NCBI RefSeq assembly: GCF_014190915.1
Contig: NZ_JACHVU010000008.1
Coordinates: 124,001-188,000 of the forward strand
Length of the DNA: 64,000 nucleotides
DNA from: Mycolicibacterium iranicum
Lineage (GTDB): Bacteria > Actinomycetota > Actinomycetes > Mycobacteriales > Mycobacteriaceae
Direction: 5' to 3'
Positions 44,880 through 53,172 of the stretch are shown here, in pieces (the stretch's first letter is position 1; each line of letters opens with the position of its first letter). Below the pieces are notes generated by a model. The model made no database searches. It was not told where the DNA came from and saw only the letters and a list, made by a program, of their open reading frames with translations. The translations under genes and the position numbers were made by a program.

Positions 44880-45194
44880 TTACGGGATCCTGAGTTCGAG
44901 GACGTGCTCCTCCCAACCAAACGGCTTGTCTTGGCTGGAGCTACTCGCGACGAACACCGTCTCCAGGAACCCGAAGCTGATCAGCTCCTCCACGGCATCC
45001 GAGCAGTCAGTCGCCGTCGTCGTGGACATCACGTCGTCACCGACCTTGCGGCCTCTACGGTTAATTGACCGTGCCATGCGTTCGGCGTCAGTCACGCCCA
45101 GCAGGATCTCAGAGGCAGCATGAACCGGCGTGATCATCACGCGTCCGTAATGCCCGTGGATCGCATCGAGCCATTCCGTCCTGTCGATCTCCAT
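44880..45194 (-). CDS. Integrase-linked small protein, unknown (104-105 aa)
   Basis: Starts at ATG 45194 (or GTG 45197, one base after the integrase stop), so it is cotranscribed with and coupled to integrase. MEIDRTEWLDAIHGHYGRVMITP, then VTDAERMARSINRRGRKVGDDVM and a short C-terminal region FGFLETVFVASSSSQDKPFGWEEHVLELRIP. In phiRv1 the directionality factor is encoded beside the integrase; that parallel makes this a candidate, but no Xis-type helix-turn-helix is evident. Confidence 0.6.
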   Translation of the reverse strand: MEIDRTEWLDAIHGHYGRVMITPVHAASEILLGVTDAERMARSINRRGRKVGDDVMSTTTATDCSDAVEELISFGFLETVFVASSSSQDKPFGWEEHVLELRIP

Positions 45195-45198
45195 CACG

Positions 45199-46824
45199 TC
45201 ATTCTCCCCTTCCGTACGCGTCCGAAAGCGCAGCAGTTTCCACCCTCTGACCGTCAGTGCCCACGAATACGACGGCGTCGTCGCGAATCTCCATCCCGGC
45301 TATGCCGCTGTCCTGCATAGCTTTATAGATGTCCTGCCATTCATTCGCGGGACCGCTGGCATTCAAGTGCTGCGTGAGCGTTTCAAGGTCTCCGAGGTCC
45401 AGGCGCAGACTCGGCGACGGGTCGTCGGTCGCGTATTCGAACTCGAGGCGGATTCCCATTGACCGCAGCCAGACGTTGCGAGCGTTTACATCCTGTCGCC
45501 CCCACCAATCCCCGAACTTGTCCCCGGTGGGCTGCCAGGCCCAGCCTGCGGGTTTGACGGCCTCGGCTGCGAGCTGGGCTTGGCGTCCAGCCAAAGCCGC
45601 GATCCTGGCGTCCAAGCGAGCGCGCTGCGGCGTCCCGCGAGTGAAGGCACCGGTACCGAGCTGGTCGGTCAGGTCGGCCAGCGTGTTGTCGATCTCGGCC
45701 AGCTCCTCTGAGTGATCTGATCCTTTGTCCCACAACCGCTCAAGCCGTTCGGATTCACCGAGCATCCCGAATACGAGCGTCTCGACAGCGTCGTCCGCGT
45801 ACTCCAGCGGTATCGACTTGTTGCCGCACGGCTCCCGGTATTGAGCCGAGGCGCAGCGGTAACGAGGTTTTCGGCCGGCTCCGCCCTTCAGCCTGTAGGC
45901 CGGTCGACCGCAAACCCCGCAGTGCACGATCTGAAGGAGGAGGCCTGAAGACCGCTTGGTCGGTTCCTTTCGATTTTCCCGATCAGCCAGCTCTGCGCCT
46001 AGCCGAGCGAATACTTCGGGCGTCAGGATCGGCTCCGATCGGACTACGGGGGAACCATCCTCGTCGCGGATCGACTCCCCCTTTGAGACCGCGTGGCCTA
46101 GCAGCGTCGGAGACGTCAGAGAGCGCTTTAGCGGTCCAGAGTGCCATTCGTAACCTTTGGCCTCCCGCCCCTGCGTCTGTGCAAACCGATCCTTCGGCGT
46201 CGGCACTTTTCGACGGGTCAGGTCGTGGGCGATGGCCCGGAGCGGCTCCCCGTCGAGGGCTCGCTGGACGACCTCGTTGATGACCGCGACTTGATCGGGG
46301 TCTTGGACGTAGCGCCAGCCCTCCTCCGTCTCCTCGGGAAGGTAGCCCCACGGCGGAATTCCTCCTCGGTACTTTCCCGCTCGCAGGTTGTACTGAGCAG
46401 CGGATCGGTTGCGATCGCTGATCGCTGCAAGCTCCATCTCAGCCACTTTGGCGACCAGGAGAGCGATGATGTCCCCGAAGGGCTGCGTCAGGTCTAGGAA
46501 CTGCTCGGTGGCCGACACCACCGAGACCGAATGCTTTTGGCACCAGCGAATTACATCGGCGAGGTCCAGCAGTCGACGGACGAGGCGGTCCATCCGGTAG
46601 AACACGAGCACGTCGAACTCACCGAGCCGGTTTGTCAACCAGTCCCCGATCTGGGGGCGGTCGAACGGTGTCGTAGAGCCGGCCGACACGTCCAAGTCCT
46701 CGGCTACTCCAACCACCTCATAGCCACGTTGGGCGCATAGCTCCCGGCAGGTCTGAAGCTGCCGCTCAGGGGACGTTGTAGCGTCGGTGACGCGGGACAG
46801 CCTGACAACGATGAGTGCTCGCAC
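45199..46824 (-). CDS. Large serine integrase, Bxb1-like
   Basis: 541 residues from GTG 46824. N-terminal resolvase domain: RALIVVRLSRVTDATTSPER, with catalytic Ser at position 10 as in Bxb1, closely matching the remembered Bxb1 start. Then the recombinase domain (NRSAAQYNLRAGKYRGGIPPWGYLP), zinc-ribbon C-x2-C ... C-x8-C (HCGVCGRPAY, RCASAQYREPC) and a coiled coil (ERLERLWDKGSDHSEELAEIDN). It cuts attP and attB at a 2-bp overlap with no tyrosine or high-energy cofactor. The gene lies right beside attR, the usual position. Confidence 0.95.
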   Translation of the reverse strand: MRALIVVRLSRVTDATTSPERQLQTCRELCAQRGYEVVGVAEDLDVSAGSTTPFDRPQIGDWLTNRLGEFDVLVFYRMDRLVRRLLDLADVIRWCQKHSVSVVSATEQFLDLTQPFGDIIALLVAKVAEMELAAISDRNRSAAQYNLRAGKYRGGIPPWGYLPEETEEGWRYVQDPDQVAVINEVVQRALDGEPLRAIAHDLTRRKVPTPKDRFAQTQGREAKGYEWHSGPLKRSLTSPTLLGHAVSKGESIRDEDGSPVVRSEPILTPEVFARLGAELADRENRKEPTKRSSGLLLQIVHCGVCGRPAYRLKGGAGRKPRYRCASAQYREPCGNKSIPLEYADDAVETLVFGMLGESERLERLWDKGSDHSEELAEIDNTLADLTDQLGTGAFTRGTPQRARLDARIAALAGRQAQLAAEAVKPAGWAWQPTGDKFGDWWGRQDVNARNVWLRSMGIRLEFEYATDDPSPSLRLDLGDLETLTQHLNASGPANEWQDIYKAMQDSGIAGMEIRDDAVVFVGTDGQRVETAALSDAYGRGE

Positions 46825-46836
46825 AATGGCATCCTC

Positions 46837-46944
46837 TCAAGGGGTGTAAATCGAGGCAATCGAATACTCCACGGTGGACATGCCGTCGTCGTCGACGGCC
46901 AAGACGATCAACCGGGTGTGCATCTCGTGCAGGCGTTGTCTCAT
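46837..46944 (-). pseudogene. Flp-pilin (Rv3656c homologue), N-terminal fragment
   Basis: ATG 46944 with GGAGAAGAGGAACACC upstream reads MRQRLHEMHTRLIVLAVDDD then GMSTVEY; after the shared GAGTA core the frame leaves the pilin as SIASIYTP and stops at 46837 in element DNA. 35 codons. Together with 35632-35757 it restores the pilin. GMSTVEYAIG holds the Flp prepilin-peptidase site (Gly-x4-Glu-Tyr). Confidence 0.85.
46840..46890. other. attR of the integrated element
   Basis: Right junction, core TACTC at 46865-46869 on the plus strand (GAGTA on the minus strand), with the element arm GGTGTAAA at 46843-46850. Pilin N-terminal coding sequence continues to the right. Confidence 0.75.
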
Positions 46945-46971
46945 GGTGTTCCTCTTCTCCTTCGGATTCCG

Positions 46972-47543
46972 TCACAGCACTCCTGACTGCAGGACTTCGC
47001 CGGCCAACCCGGCGACAACGGGCACGATGCCCAGACACAGGAAGGCCGGCAGGTAGCACAGGCCCAACGGCCCGCCATCAACACCGAGGCGCGCTCGGCC
47101 CGGGCGCTGGCGGCATCGCCGGCCTCGGCGCGCAACTGCCCGGCCAGCTCTTCGATGCCGTCGGCGAGCGCGGTTCCCGACGCCGCCGAGCGACGGGCCA
47201 TCCGCAGAAAGGCCTGAACATGGTCGCCCGCCTCTCCCGCCGGACTCACCCACGCCTTGGCGGGATCGGCCCCGAGCGCGAGCAGGTCGGCCGCGCGTGC
47301 CAGCAGCGATGCCAGCCCCGCCGGCGCCGAGACGGCGACTGCCGCGGCCGCCGTCGACACCGCCATGCCCGACCGCAGGCAGGCCGCCAGCACATCGAGG
47401 CTGGCCGCTATGGCCAGCGGATCCTCGGCCGCCTCGGTCACGGCCGACCGACTCTCCGGCTGCTCACCGCGCCGCACCCGGGCGATCGACGCAGACGGAA
47501 CCACCAGCGCCGCCACCGCGAGAAGCGTTGCCGCCCAGATCAT
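46972..47543 (-). pseudogene. TadC-like secretion membrane protein with 1-nt frameshift (Rv3657c type)
   Basis: ATG 47543, ATGA overlap with tadB. Residues to about 157 follow the GspF/TadC family (SLDVLAACLRSGMAVSTAAAAVAVSAPAG ... ELAGQLRAEAGDAASARAERASVLMAG). Near 47071-47076 the frame changes: the expected end PLGLCYLPAFLCLGIVPVVAGL, a membrane helix, continues in another frame to a stop at 46972. In the annotated frame the end is Cys/Trp/Arg-rich nonsense and runs to 46941. One base appears missing in a GGGCCG run. It may be a sequencing artefact. Confidence 0.7.
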
Positions 47544-48325
47544 GTCAGCACCCTGGAGGTGATGCGGTCAGACCACAGCAGGCCGCAGCACACGAACGCG
47601 ACGCCCACGACGAGCAGCCACCCGCCCGCACCCGCCGACAGCAGGAAGCGCAGGGGTTCGGCGCCGATCGCATGGCCCAGCAGCACCCCGAGAACCGGCA
47701 GCCCTGCGAGGATCGCGGCGGTGGCCCGCGCCCCGGCCATCCCCGCCTCGACGCGCCCGCGGAACCGCTCCCGTTCGGCGATGTCGCGCTGAGCGGCCTG
47801 CATCAACGTCGCGATGGCGAGGCCGTGTGTCTGGGCGAGCGACCAGCACACCGCCAGTCGGTCCCAGTGCGCCGGCGAGGGCGACCGTCGCCCTTCGGTG
47901 CGCAGCCCGGCCGCCACGTCCGCACCCAGCAGCGCCCGCGCCGACACCGCCGCCAGCGACTGCGCGATGCGGCCGTGGCTCTCCTGCGCCGCGGCCCCGA
48001 TCGCCGTGACCGGATGGGCGCCGATGCGCAGCTCGCCGACCAGAACGTCGAGCGCGCCCTGCAACCCCGCGCCCTCGGCGGTACGCAGGCGCCGTCGCCC
48101 GGCGAGGCGTCGTCGGGCGAGCAGGGTCGCCGACAGCAGGCCCAGCGCCATCCCGGCCGGAAGCGTCACCGCGACCGCCGCCGCCGCGCACGCCAGCACG
48201 GCGCCCGCGGTCACCGGCAACCGGACGCGTCGTCGCGGCGACGCCAGCACCTCCCGCGCCCGCCACCGTGAACCGGCCGGCGCCACGAGCACCGCGACCG
48301 CCAGCGCGACCGCCGCGATCGTCAC
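47540..48325 (-). CDS. tadB: TadB-like secretion membrane protein (Rv3658c type)
   Basis: 261 residues from GTG 48325, which overlaps the tadA stop (GTGA); longer frames upstream are read-through of tadA in another phase. Type II secretion F domain: helices at the N-terminus, then the cytoplasmic part (LDVLVGELRIGAHPVTAIGAAAQE, ADVAAGLRTEGRR, GLAIATLMQAAQRDIAERERFRGRVEAGMAGARAT) and two C-terminal helices. Inner-membrane platform of the Tad pilus. Confidence 0.85.
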   Translation of the reverse strand: MTIAAVALAVAVLVAPAGSRWRAREVLASPRRRVRLPVTAGAVLACAAAAVAVTLPAGMALGLLSATLLARRRLAGRRRLRTAEGAGLQGALDVLVGELRIGAHPVTAIGAAAQESHGRIAQSLAAVSARALLGADVAAGLRTEGRRSPSPAHWDRLAVCWSLAQTHGLAIATLMQAAQRDIAERERFRGRVEAGMAGARATAAILAGLPVLGVLLGHAIGAEPLRFLLSAGAGGWLLVVGVAFVCCGLLWSDRITSRVLT

Positions 48326-49500
48326 GGCTTGACCCTCGCCTGCACGAGCTCCCGCAGCATCTCCGCCCCCAGGCCGAAGCCGGTGTCGCGGTGCCAGCAC
48401 GGAACGACCACGACCCGCCCGTCGTCTCCGCGGTGCAACACACCCACTTCGCCGAGGCGACGACAGCCGGCCCGGTCGCGCACCACGTGCAGCACCACCT
48501 GAATCGCTGCGCCGAGCTGGCTGTGCAGCGCGAGGCGATCGAGGCCGCCGAGGGCTGCCAGCGCCTCGAACCGGGCGGGCACCTCGGCGGGGCTGTTCGC
48601 GTGCACGGTGCCCGCGCCGCCGTCGTGCCCGGTGTTCAGGGCGGTCAGCAGATCGACCACCTCGGCACCCCGCACCTCCCCGATGACGATCCGGTCCGGT
48701 CGCATCCGCAATGCCTGCTTGACCAGATCGCGGACGGTGACGGCGCCGGCGCCCTCGACGTTGGCGTTGCGGGCGACAAGCTTGACCAGGTGCGGGTGGG
48801 CGGGGGCGAGCTCGGCGGCGTCCTCGACGCACACGATGCGCTCGGTGGTGGGGACCGCGGCCAACAGCGCCGCGAGCAGCGTCGTTTTTCCCGCCCCGGT
48901 GCCGCCGGACACCACGAACGCGAGCCGGGCGGTGATGATGTCCCGCAGCAGCTGCGCGGCGTCCTCGTCGATGGCCCCGGCGGTGATCAGCGCGTCGAGG
49001 TTCTGGGTGGCCGGGCGCAGCACGCGCAGGGACAGACACGTACCGGCTGCAGCGATCGGCGGGAGCACCGCGTGCAGGCGGACGGTCAGCGCTGCGCCGG
49101 GCACACCCGCGACCACACCGCTGAGCTGCCCGTCCACCCAGGGCTGCGCCTCGTCGAGGCGCCGTCCCGCACTGAGCGCCAACCGCTGTGCCAGTCGGCG
49201 CACCGCGGCGTCGTCGGCGAACCGCACGGCGGTCCGCCGCAGGCCGTTGCCGTCGTCGACCCACACGGCGTCCGGAGCCGTCACAAGGACGTCGGTGGTT
49301 CCCGGGGCCGATAGCAAGGATTCGAGGACGCCGGCCCCGACCAGTTCGGTCTGTAGCTCGCGCATGCTGGTCAGCACCTCGGCGTCGCCGAGGACACCAC
49401 CCGATTCGGCGCGGATCGCCGCGGCGACCACGCTCGGGCGCAGTGGAGCCGACTCCGCGGCCAGGCGTTCGCGGACCCGTTCGATCAGCGGCGCGTTCAC
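48322..49500 (-). CDS. tadA: Tad secretion ATPase, CpaF/TadA-like (Rv3659c type)
   Basis: 392 residues from ATG 49500, ATGA overlap with the upstream gene. Walker A VVSGGTGAGKTTLLAALLA (about residues 205-223), Asp box RIVCVEDAAEL and Walker B RPDRIVIGEVRGAEVVDLLTALNTGHDGG with His box GTVHANS. Powers pilin export in Tad systems. C-terminal segment HDRGDDGRVVVV is normal. With tadB, tadC, pilin and TadE proteins it forms the mycobacterial tad/flp cluster. Confidence 0.92.
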   Translation of the reverse strand: MNAPLIERVRERLAAESAPLRPSVVAAAIRAESGGVLGDAEVLTSMRELQTELVGAGVLESLLSAPGTTDVLVTAPDAVWVDDGNGLRRTAVRFADDAAVRRLAQRLALSAGRRLDEAQPWVDGQLSGVVAGVPGAALTVRLHAVLPPIAAAGTCLSLRVLRPATQNLDALITAGAIDEDAAQLLRDIITARLAFVVSGGTGAGKTTLLAALLAAVPTTERIVCVEDAAELAPAHPHLVKLVARNANVEGAGAVTVRDLVKQALRMRPDRIVIGEVRGAEVVDLLTALNTGHDGGAGTVHANSPAEVPARFEALAALGGLDRLALHSQLGAAIQVVLHVVRDRAGCRRLGEVGVLHRGDDGRVVVVPCWHRDTGFGLGAEMLRELVQARVKP

Positions 49501-50606
49501 GCCGCCGGCTCCGCGGCGGCATCGAGGTGGGGGTTCTGGCTAAGTACCGCCAGCACGGTCCGGGCGGCCCGCGCGAGCGGGGATCGCGGCCGAATCCGCA
49601 AACCACCGCGCTCCAGCAGGGCCTCGATGCCGGGCTGCGGTCGCATGGACGCCAGAACCGGCAGCCCGACGATGCGGGCGACGTCGACCGGCCGCAGCCC
49701 GCCCGGCGCCGGACCGCGGACGACGACGCCGGTGTTGGGGTTGCCCGCCGTCACCCACTGTGCGGTTGCGGCCGCCGCGGCGCAGGACCGCACATCGGCG
49801 GGAGTGACCAACACCACGAGGTCTGCTGCCGCCAGCGCGATCTCGGTCGCGGGGGTGGGACGGCGCGCGACATCGCAGACGACGGTCACGCCCCCGCGGC
49901 TGCCCGCGTCGATGACCGCATCCAGCGGGGCGACGTCGATGTCGTTGCTGGTTCTGTCACCAGACAACACGCGGCTGCCGGACAGGACGCTGACACCGTG
50001 GCGGCGCGGCAGCGCGTCACGCAGCGCCGGATAGCTCACCCTGCCGCCGGCGAGGGAGAGGTCGGGCCACCGAAGCCCGGGCTCGGTCTCGCTGCCGAGC
50101 ACCAGATCCAGGCCACCGCTCCACGGATCCCCGTCGATCAGAAGGGATTCCGTGGCCGTCTGGGCGAGCGCGGTCGCGAAGACGGACGCGCCACCTCCGC
50201 CGCGGCCCGCGAGCACCGCCACCACGGGACCGCGGGTACCGCCGGGGTGCCCCGACTCGCCGGCGTCGGCGAGCACCGCCATCAGCTCCTGCTCTCCGGC
50301 CGGCAATGTCAGTATCCGTTGCGCGCCGACCGCGACGGCAGCCTCCCAATCGGCGGCTTCGGGCTCATCGCCGCAGATCAGCAGCACGCGTGCGCGGCGG
50401 GGCAGGCCCGCCGCGGCGCAGCGCCGGGCGGCGTCGGTGTCGACGAGCACCGCCGCGGCGCTGGTCCACACCCGCCGACTGGACGGGTCGTGAGAACGGA
50501 CGATGCGAAGACCCGCCGCCGCGCCGACTCTGTCGATGTCGGCGTCGAGAGCCGGGTCGGCGACGAGAGCGAGGATCCCTCCGCCAGTGGTGTCGGTGGC
50601 GTTCAT
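49497..50606 (-). CDS. ssd: CpaE/MinD-like ATPase-family protein, Ssd (Rv3660c type)
   Basis: 369 residues. N-terminal receiver-like region then a MinD/ParA-type domain: the P-loop reads AVLAGRGGGGASVFATALAQ, where the Lys-containing KGGxGKS is changed to GRGGGGAS, so canonical nucleotide binding is doubtful, as in the mycobacterial Ssd family. Ends with a helical tail LARAARTVLAVLSQNPH. In M. tuberculosis Ssd affects septum formation and dormancy. First gene of the tad operon. Confidence 0.8.
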   Translation of the reverse strand: MNATDTTGGGILALVADPALDADIDRVGAAAGLRIVRSHDPSSRRVWTSAAAVLVDTDAARRCAAAGLPRRARVLLICGDEPEAADWEAAVAVGAQRILTLPAGEQELMAVLADAGESGHPGGTRGPVVAVLAGRGGGGASVFATALAQTATESLLIDGDPWSGGLDLVLGSETEPGLRWPDLSLAGGRVSYPALRDALPRRHGVSVLSGSRVLSGDRTSNDIDVAPLDAVIDAGSRGGVTVVCDVARRPTPATEIALAAADLVVLVTPADVRSCAAAAATAQWVTAGNPNTGVVVRGPAPGGLRPVDVARIVGLPVLASMRPQPGIEALLERGGLRIRPRSPLARAARTVLAVLSQNPHLDAAAEPAA

Positions 50607-51023
50607 GACGCCAAGCCTGCGGCGCTACTGCACGCGCCGGAAGAGTTACAGCAAGGATCTGTGGATGAATGCGGATGTGTGCACAACCAGGGGCACAAAC
50701 GTTGAAAACGACGTTCCGCAACTTTTGATCCGCGAATCGACCTATCCGCTGGACGAAAACACCCCAGAAAAGGGACGACCCCCGCCAGGGGGGGAGGAGG
50801 CGGAGGTCGTCGTGTATCAGCCCCGGGGGGTCGGGCTGATGCACACCCGACATAAGCCGGGTAACGCCCACTATACACACGCCGAGCAGGGCCAGCGCAA
50901 GTATCGAAATGGGAACAACTTGGCTGTGTCGCCGAAACCATGCAGGGACAGACACGTGTCGTGAACTGCCAATTTGTACGATCTGCCGCAAATTGTCACG
51001 CGCGACACCTCTATGCTGACGAT
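50607..51023. other. Divergent regulatory region between ssd and the HAD phosphatase gene
   Basis: 417 bp without a gene. Minus strand: -10-like TATAGT (complement of 50870-50875) reading toward ssd. Two hairpins follow it: ATCAGCCC/GGGCTGAT (50816-50840) and ACGACC/GGTCGT (50775-50810) with a very G/C-rich loop, suggesting a structured ssd leader. A repeated TTTT after CCC near 50767 could attenuate. Nothing else seen. Confidence 0.45.
51012..51017 (+). promoter_or_regulatory. -10 element (TATGCT) for leaderless HAD gene
   Basis: TATGCT (TANNNT) ends 6 nt before GTG 51024. Confidence 0.5.
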
Positions 51024-51881
51024 GTGACCTCGTCCGACCCGGCAACCGGGGGTAGCCAGGCGCCCTACGCGTCCACTGCGCCGGACAGCCCCATTCGCAC
51101 CGCGGCGTTCTTCGATCTGGACAAAACGGTCATCGCGAAATCGAGCACTCTGGCTTTCAGCAAACCGTTCTTCAGTCAGGGGCTCATCAACCGCCGCGCC
51201 GTTCTGAAGTCGACCTACGCGCAATTTCTGTTCCTGATGTCCGGGGCCGACCACGAACAGATGGACCGCATGCGCAGTTATCTGACGACGATGTGCGCGG
51301 GTTGGGATGTCGAGCAGGTCAAGGGGGTCGTCGGCGAGACACTCCACGACATCGTCGATCCGCTGGTGTTCGCTGAGGCGGCCGAGCTCATCGCCGACCA
51401 CAAACTGTGCGGGCGCGATGTCGTGGTGGTGTCCGCCTCCGGCGAGGAGATCGTGGCGCCCATCGCGCGTGCCCTGGGCGCCACCCACGCGATGGCAACA
51501 CGCATGGTCGTCGAGGACGGTAAGTACACCGGGGACATCGCGTTCTACTGCTTCGGGGAGGGCAAGGTCGAAGCGATCCGCGCCCTCGCCGACCGGGAGG
51601 GTTACGCGCTCGAGCATTGCTACGCCTACTCCGACTCGATCACCGACCTGCCGATGCTCGAAGCCGTGGGCCATCCGACCGTCGTGAATCCGGACCGGAC
51701 GCTGCGCCGGGAAGCGGCCGCCCGCAATTGGCCGGTCCGCACGTTCTCCCGTCCGGTGTCACTGCGCGACCGGATGCCGACGCCGTCGGGAGCGGCGGTC
51801 GCGACGACGGCCGCCGTCGGGTTCAGCGCCCTGGCCGCCGGCGCGCTGACGTACTCGCTGTTGCGCCGATTCGCGTTCTGA
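51024..51881 (+). CDS. HAD-IB family phosphatase/hydrolase (Rv3661 type)
   Basis: 285 residues from GTG 51024. HAD motif I FFDLDKTVI (about residue 27, Asp nucleophile in DxDxT), motif II VVVSASGEEIVAPIARALGA, and motif III/IV YAYSDSITDLPMLEAVGHP. Subclass IB, the family of phosphoserine phosphatase-like enzymes. A C-terminal hydrophobic helix (TAAVGFSALAAGALTYSLL) may anchor it to the membrane. Substrate unknown. Confidence 0.85.
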   Translation: MTSSDPATGGSQAPYASTAPDSPIRTAAFFDLDKTVIAKSSTLAFSKPFFSQGLINRRAVLKSTYAQFLFLMSGADHEQMDRMRSYLTTMCAGWDVEQVKGVVGETLHDIVDPLVFAEAAELIADHKLCGRDVVVVSASGEEIVAPIARALGATHAMATRMVVEDGKYTGDIAFYCFGEGKVEAIRALADREGYALEHCYAYSDSITDLPMLEAVGHPTVVNPDRTLRREAAARNWPVRTFSRPVSLRDRMPTPSGAAVATTAAVGFSALAAGALTYSLLRRFAF

Positions 51882-51989
51882 CACACGCGAGTTCGCAGCC
51901 GGGGCCGAGATTGCTGAACCGGGTGCATAACAAATCGAAATCGTGCCGCGTTGGGCCTTGATGTGACGGTGGTCACGTAGTACAAAGGA

Positions 51990-52306
51990 AGCACGGAAGC
52001 CGGGTGAGGCCAAGGCCGAGCCGGAAGAGAAGGCTCGACCTCCCGATCTCGGCCTCCCAGCACGGGTCCCGGTACCCACGCGGAGCCCATACCGCGATAA
52101 CGGTAAAAGTGTTGCGGGCCTGCGTGATTGCGAAGATCGGACGACCTCGACGGCTCTTTGGGTAGGGCTGCGGTCGAAGCGGATCGCAATGACGCCGAGG
52201 CCACCCACGCAGCCGCAGAACGCACGCTTGGTAACCGGAGGTCCGTGCTGGCGGGCGGTGAGCCGAAGTATTTTTCGAATTGCTTCGGACGCCGCCCGCC
52301 TTTTTT
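51990..52306 (+). ncRNA. Probable Ms1/MTS2823, 6S-like RNA
   Basis: The 475-bp gap between the Rv3661-like and Rv3662c-like genes has no reading frame of interest. In M. tuberculosis the very abundant small RNA MTS2823 (Ms1), which binds RNA polymerase core in stationary phase, lies between these same genes. Here a -10-like TAGTAC at 51978-51983 is followed by about 310 nt of GC-rich, foldable sequence, ending in a terminator (GCGGGCGG ... CCGCCCGC then TTTTTT, 52251-52306). Ends are estimated to within about 10 nt. Assignment rests on position, length, orientation and terminator, not on sequence comparison. Confidence 0.6.
52251..52306 (+). terminator. Intrinsic terminator of the Ms1-like RNA
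   Basis: GCGGGCGG/CCGCCCGC outer stem with a CCGAAG/CTTCGG inner stem, then TTTTTT. Confidence 0.75.
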
Positions 52307-52356
52307 GCTGGAGCGCCTGGGAGCGCCCTTTACACCCAGCCCTTTCGCCCCCGCCC

Positions 52357-53091
52357 TTACGTCGACGACTGCGCGATGGACAGCGCCTCACGAGCGCCCG
52401 CGTGCAGTGCTTCGTTGCTCAGGATCAGCCACGCCGTCAGACCATCGGCTGTGCCCGACGCGAAACCGCGTGCCGCAGCGCGATAGTCGTTGGAACGGCG
52501 CATCCAGTGCACTTCAGGCACGCCGAGGCCGTGGGGATCCAGACCGCTGGCGATGGTGATCAACCGCGACACCCCGCGCGCAACGACGCCGTCGGCGCTG
52601 CCGAACGGCTCCAGCGTCAGCAGCTCACCGTGGGCGACGGCCGCGAGCACCGTCGCGGGGACGCGCGTCCCTCCCGTGGCGAGGTCGGCGAGCAGCTCCA
52701 GCCGTCGCCCCGCGCCCTCGCGAGGCCGTCCGAGCGCCTCGTCGGCGACGAGGTCGGCCGCCGCCAGCGAGTGCAGCCGCGCGATCGCCTGCAGCGGCGC
52801 CCGCCGCCACACCCCGATCAGGGCGCCTTCGCCACCCTCCAGGGCCTCGGACACCCGCAGCGCCCCGGCGAGCACCGGGTCGCGATCGTCGGCCTCGGGT
52901 GCGAACTGCAGCGGCCCACCGTCGAGCACCGACGAGGCGCGCGCCGCCCGCAGTGACGCCTCGGCGGCGGTCTTCGGCCACCCCCGCAGATTCGTCCGGT
53001 GCCGGTGTGCGCGGCCGAGCGTCTCCCTGGCCTCCTCGCCGCCGTCGGCGACTCCGGGAAGCTCGGTCAGCGGGGCCAGCGGGTCGGTCAC
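52357..53091 (-). CDS. Conserved hypothetical protein (Rv3662c type)
   Basis: 244 residues from GTG 53091 (MTDPLAPLTELPGVADGGEEARETLGRAH). Soluble, mostly helical, no known motif. RAHRHRTNLRGWPKTAAEASLRAARASSVLDGG is conserved in mycobacterial relatives. Longer frames upstream are unsupported. Divergent from acs; in M. tuberculosis the dppABCD genes separate this gene from acs and are absent here. Confidence 0.65.
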   Translation of the reverse strand: MTDPLAPLTELPGVADGGEEARETLGRAHRHRTNLRGWPKTAAEASLRAARASSVLDGGPLQFAPEADDRDPVLAGALRVSEALEGGEGALIGVWRRAPLQAIARLHSLAAADLVADEALGRPREGAGRRLELLADLATGGTRVPATVLAAVAHGELLTLEPFGSADGVVARGVSRLITIASGLDPHGLGVPEVHWMRRSNDYRAAARGFASGTADGLTAWLILSNEALHAGAREALSIAQSST

Positions 53092-53172
53092 GCCTGAGAA
53101 GATACCGCTGGGCCGACGAGCCGCCACGCTCGTCGCGTCCGAAGTGCCGCCCGCAGCCCCAGATATGAGTTG

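Larger units (their letters stand above)
35753..46869 (-). mobile_element. 11.1-kb integrated phage-satellite-like element, serine-integrase type
   Basis: Bounded by attL and attR inside the pilin gene. All recognised genes lie on the minus strand: integrase, small orf, non-coding block, small zinc-type protein, coiled-coil protein, replication protein with iterons, three small coupled genes plus scaffold and capsid, a zinc-ribbon protein, BRO fragments, small-terminase-like, connector-like, then three cargo genes. No portal, large terminase, protease, tail, lysis or repressor gene is evident. The size and content resemble phiRv1/phiRv2 of M. tuberculosis and capsid-forming PICIs, so it probably needs a helper phage for spread; this is inference. 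The cargo end is visibly richer in A+T than the flanks. Confidence 0.85.

Noticed and set aside
44602..44916. 104-codon minus-strand frame in the structured block
   Set aside because: Overlaps the 24-bp palindrome and the small gene at 44880, no ribosome-binding site, no domain; more likely non-coding.
50816..50840. Hairpins between ssd and HAD gene considered as Ms1 RNA
   Set aside because: Known Ms1 location is on the other side of the Rv3661-type gene, where the promoter and terminator pair is found; these hairpins more likely belong to the ssd leader.
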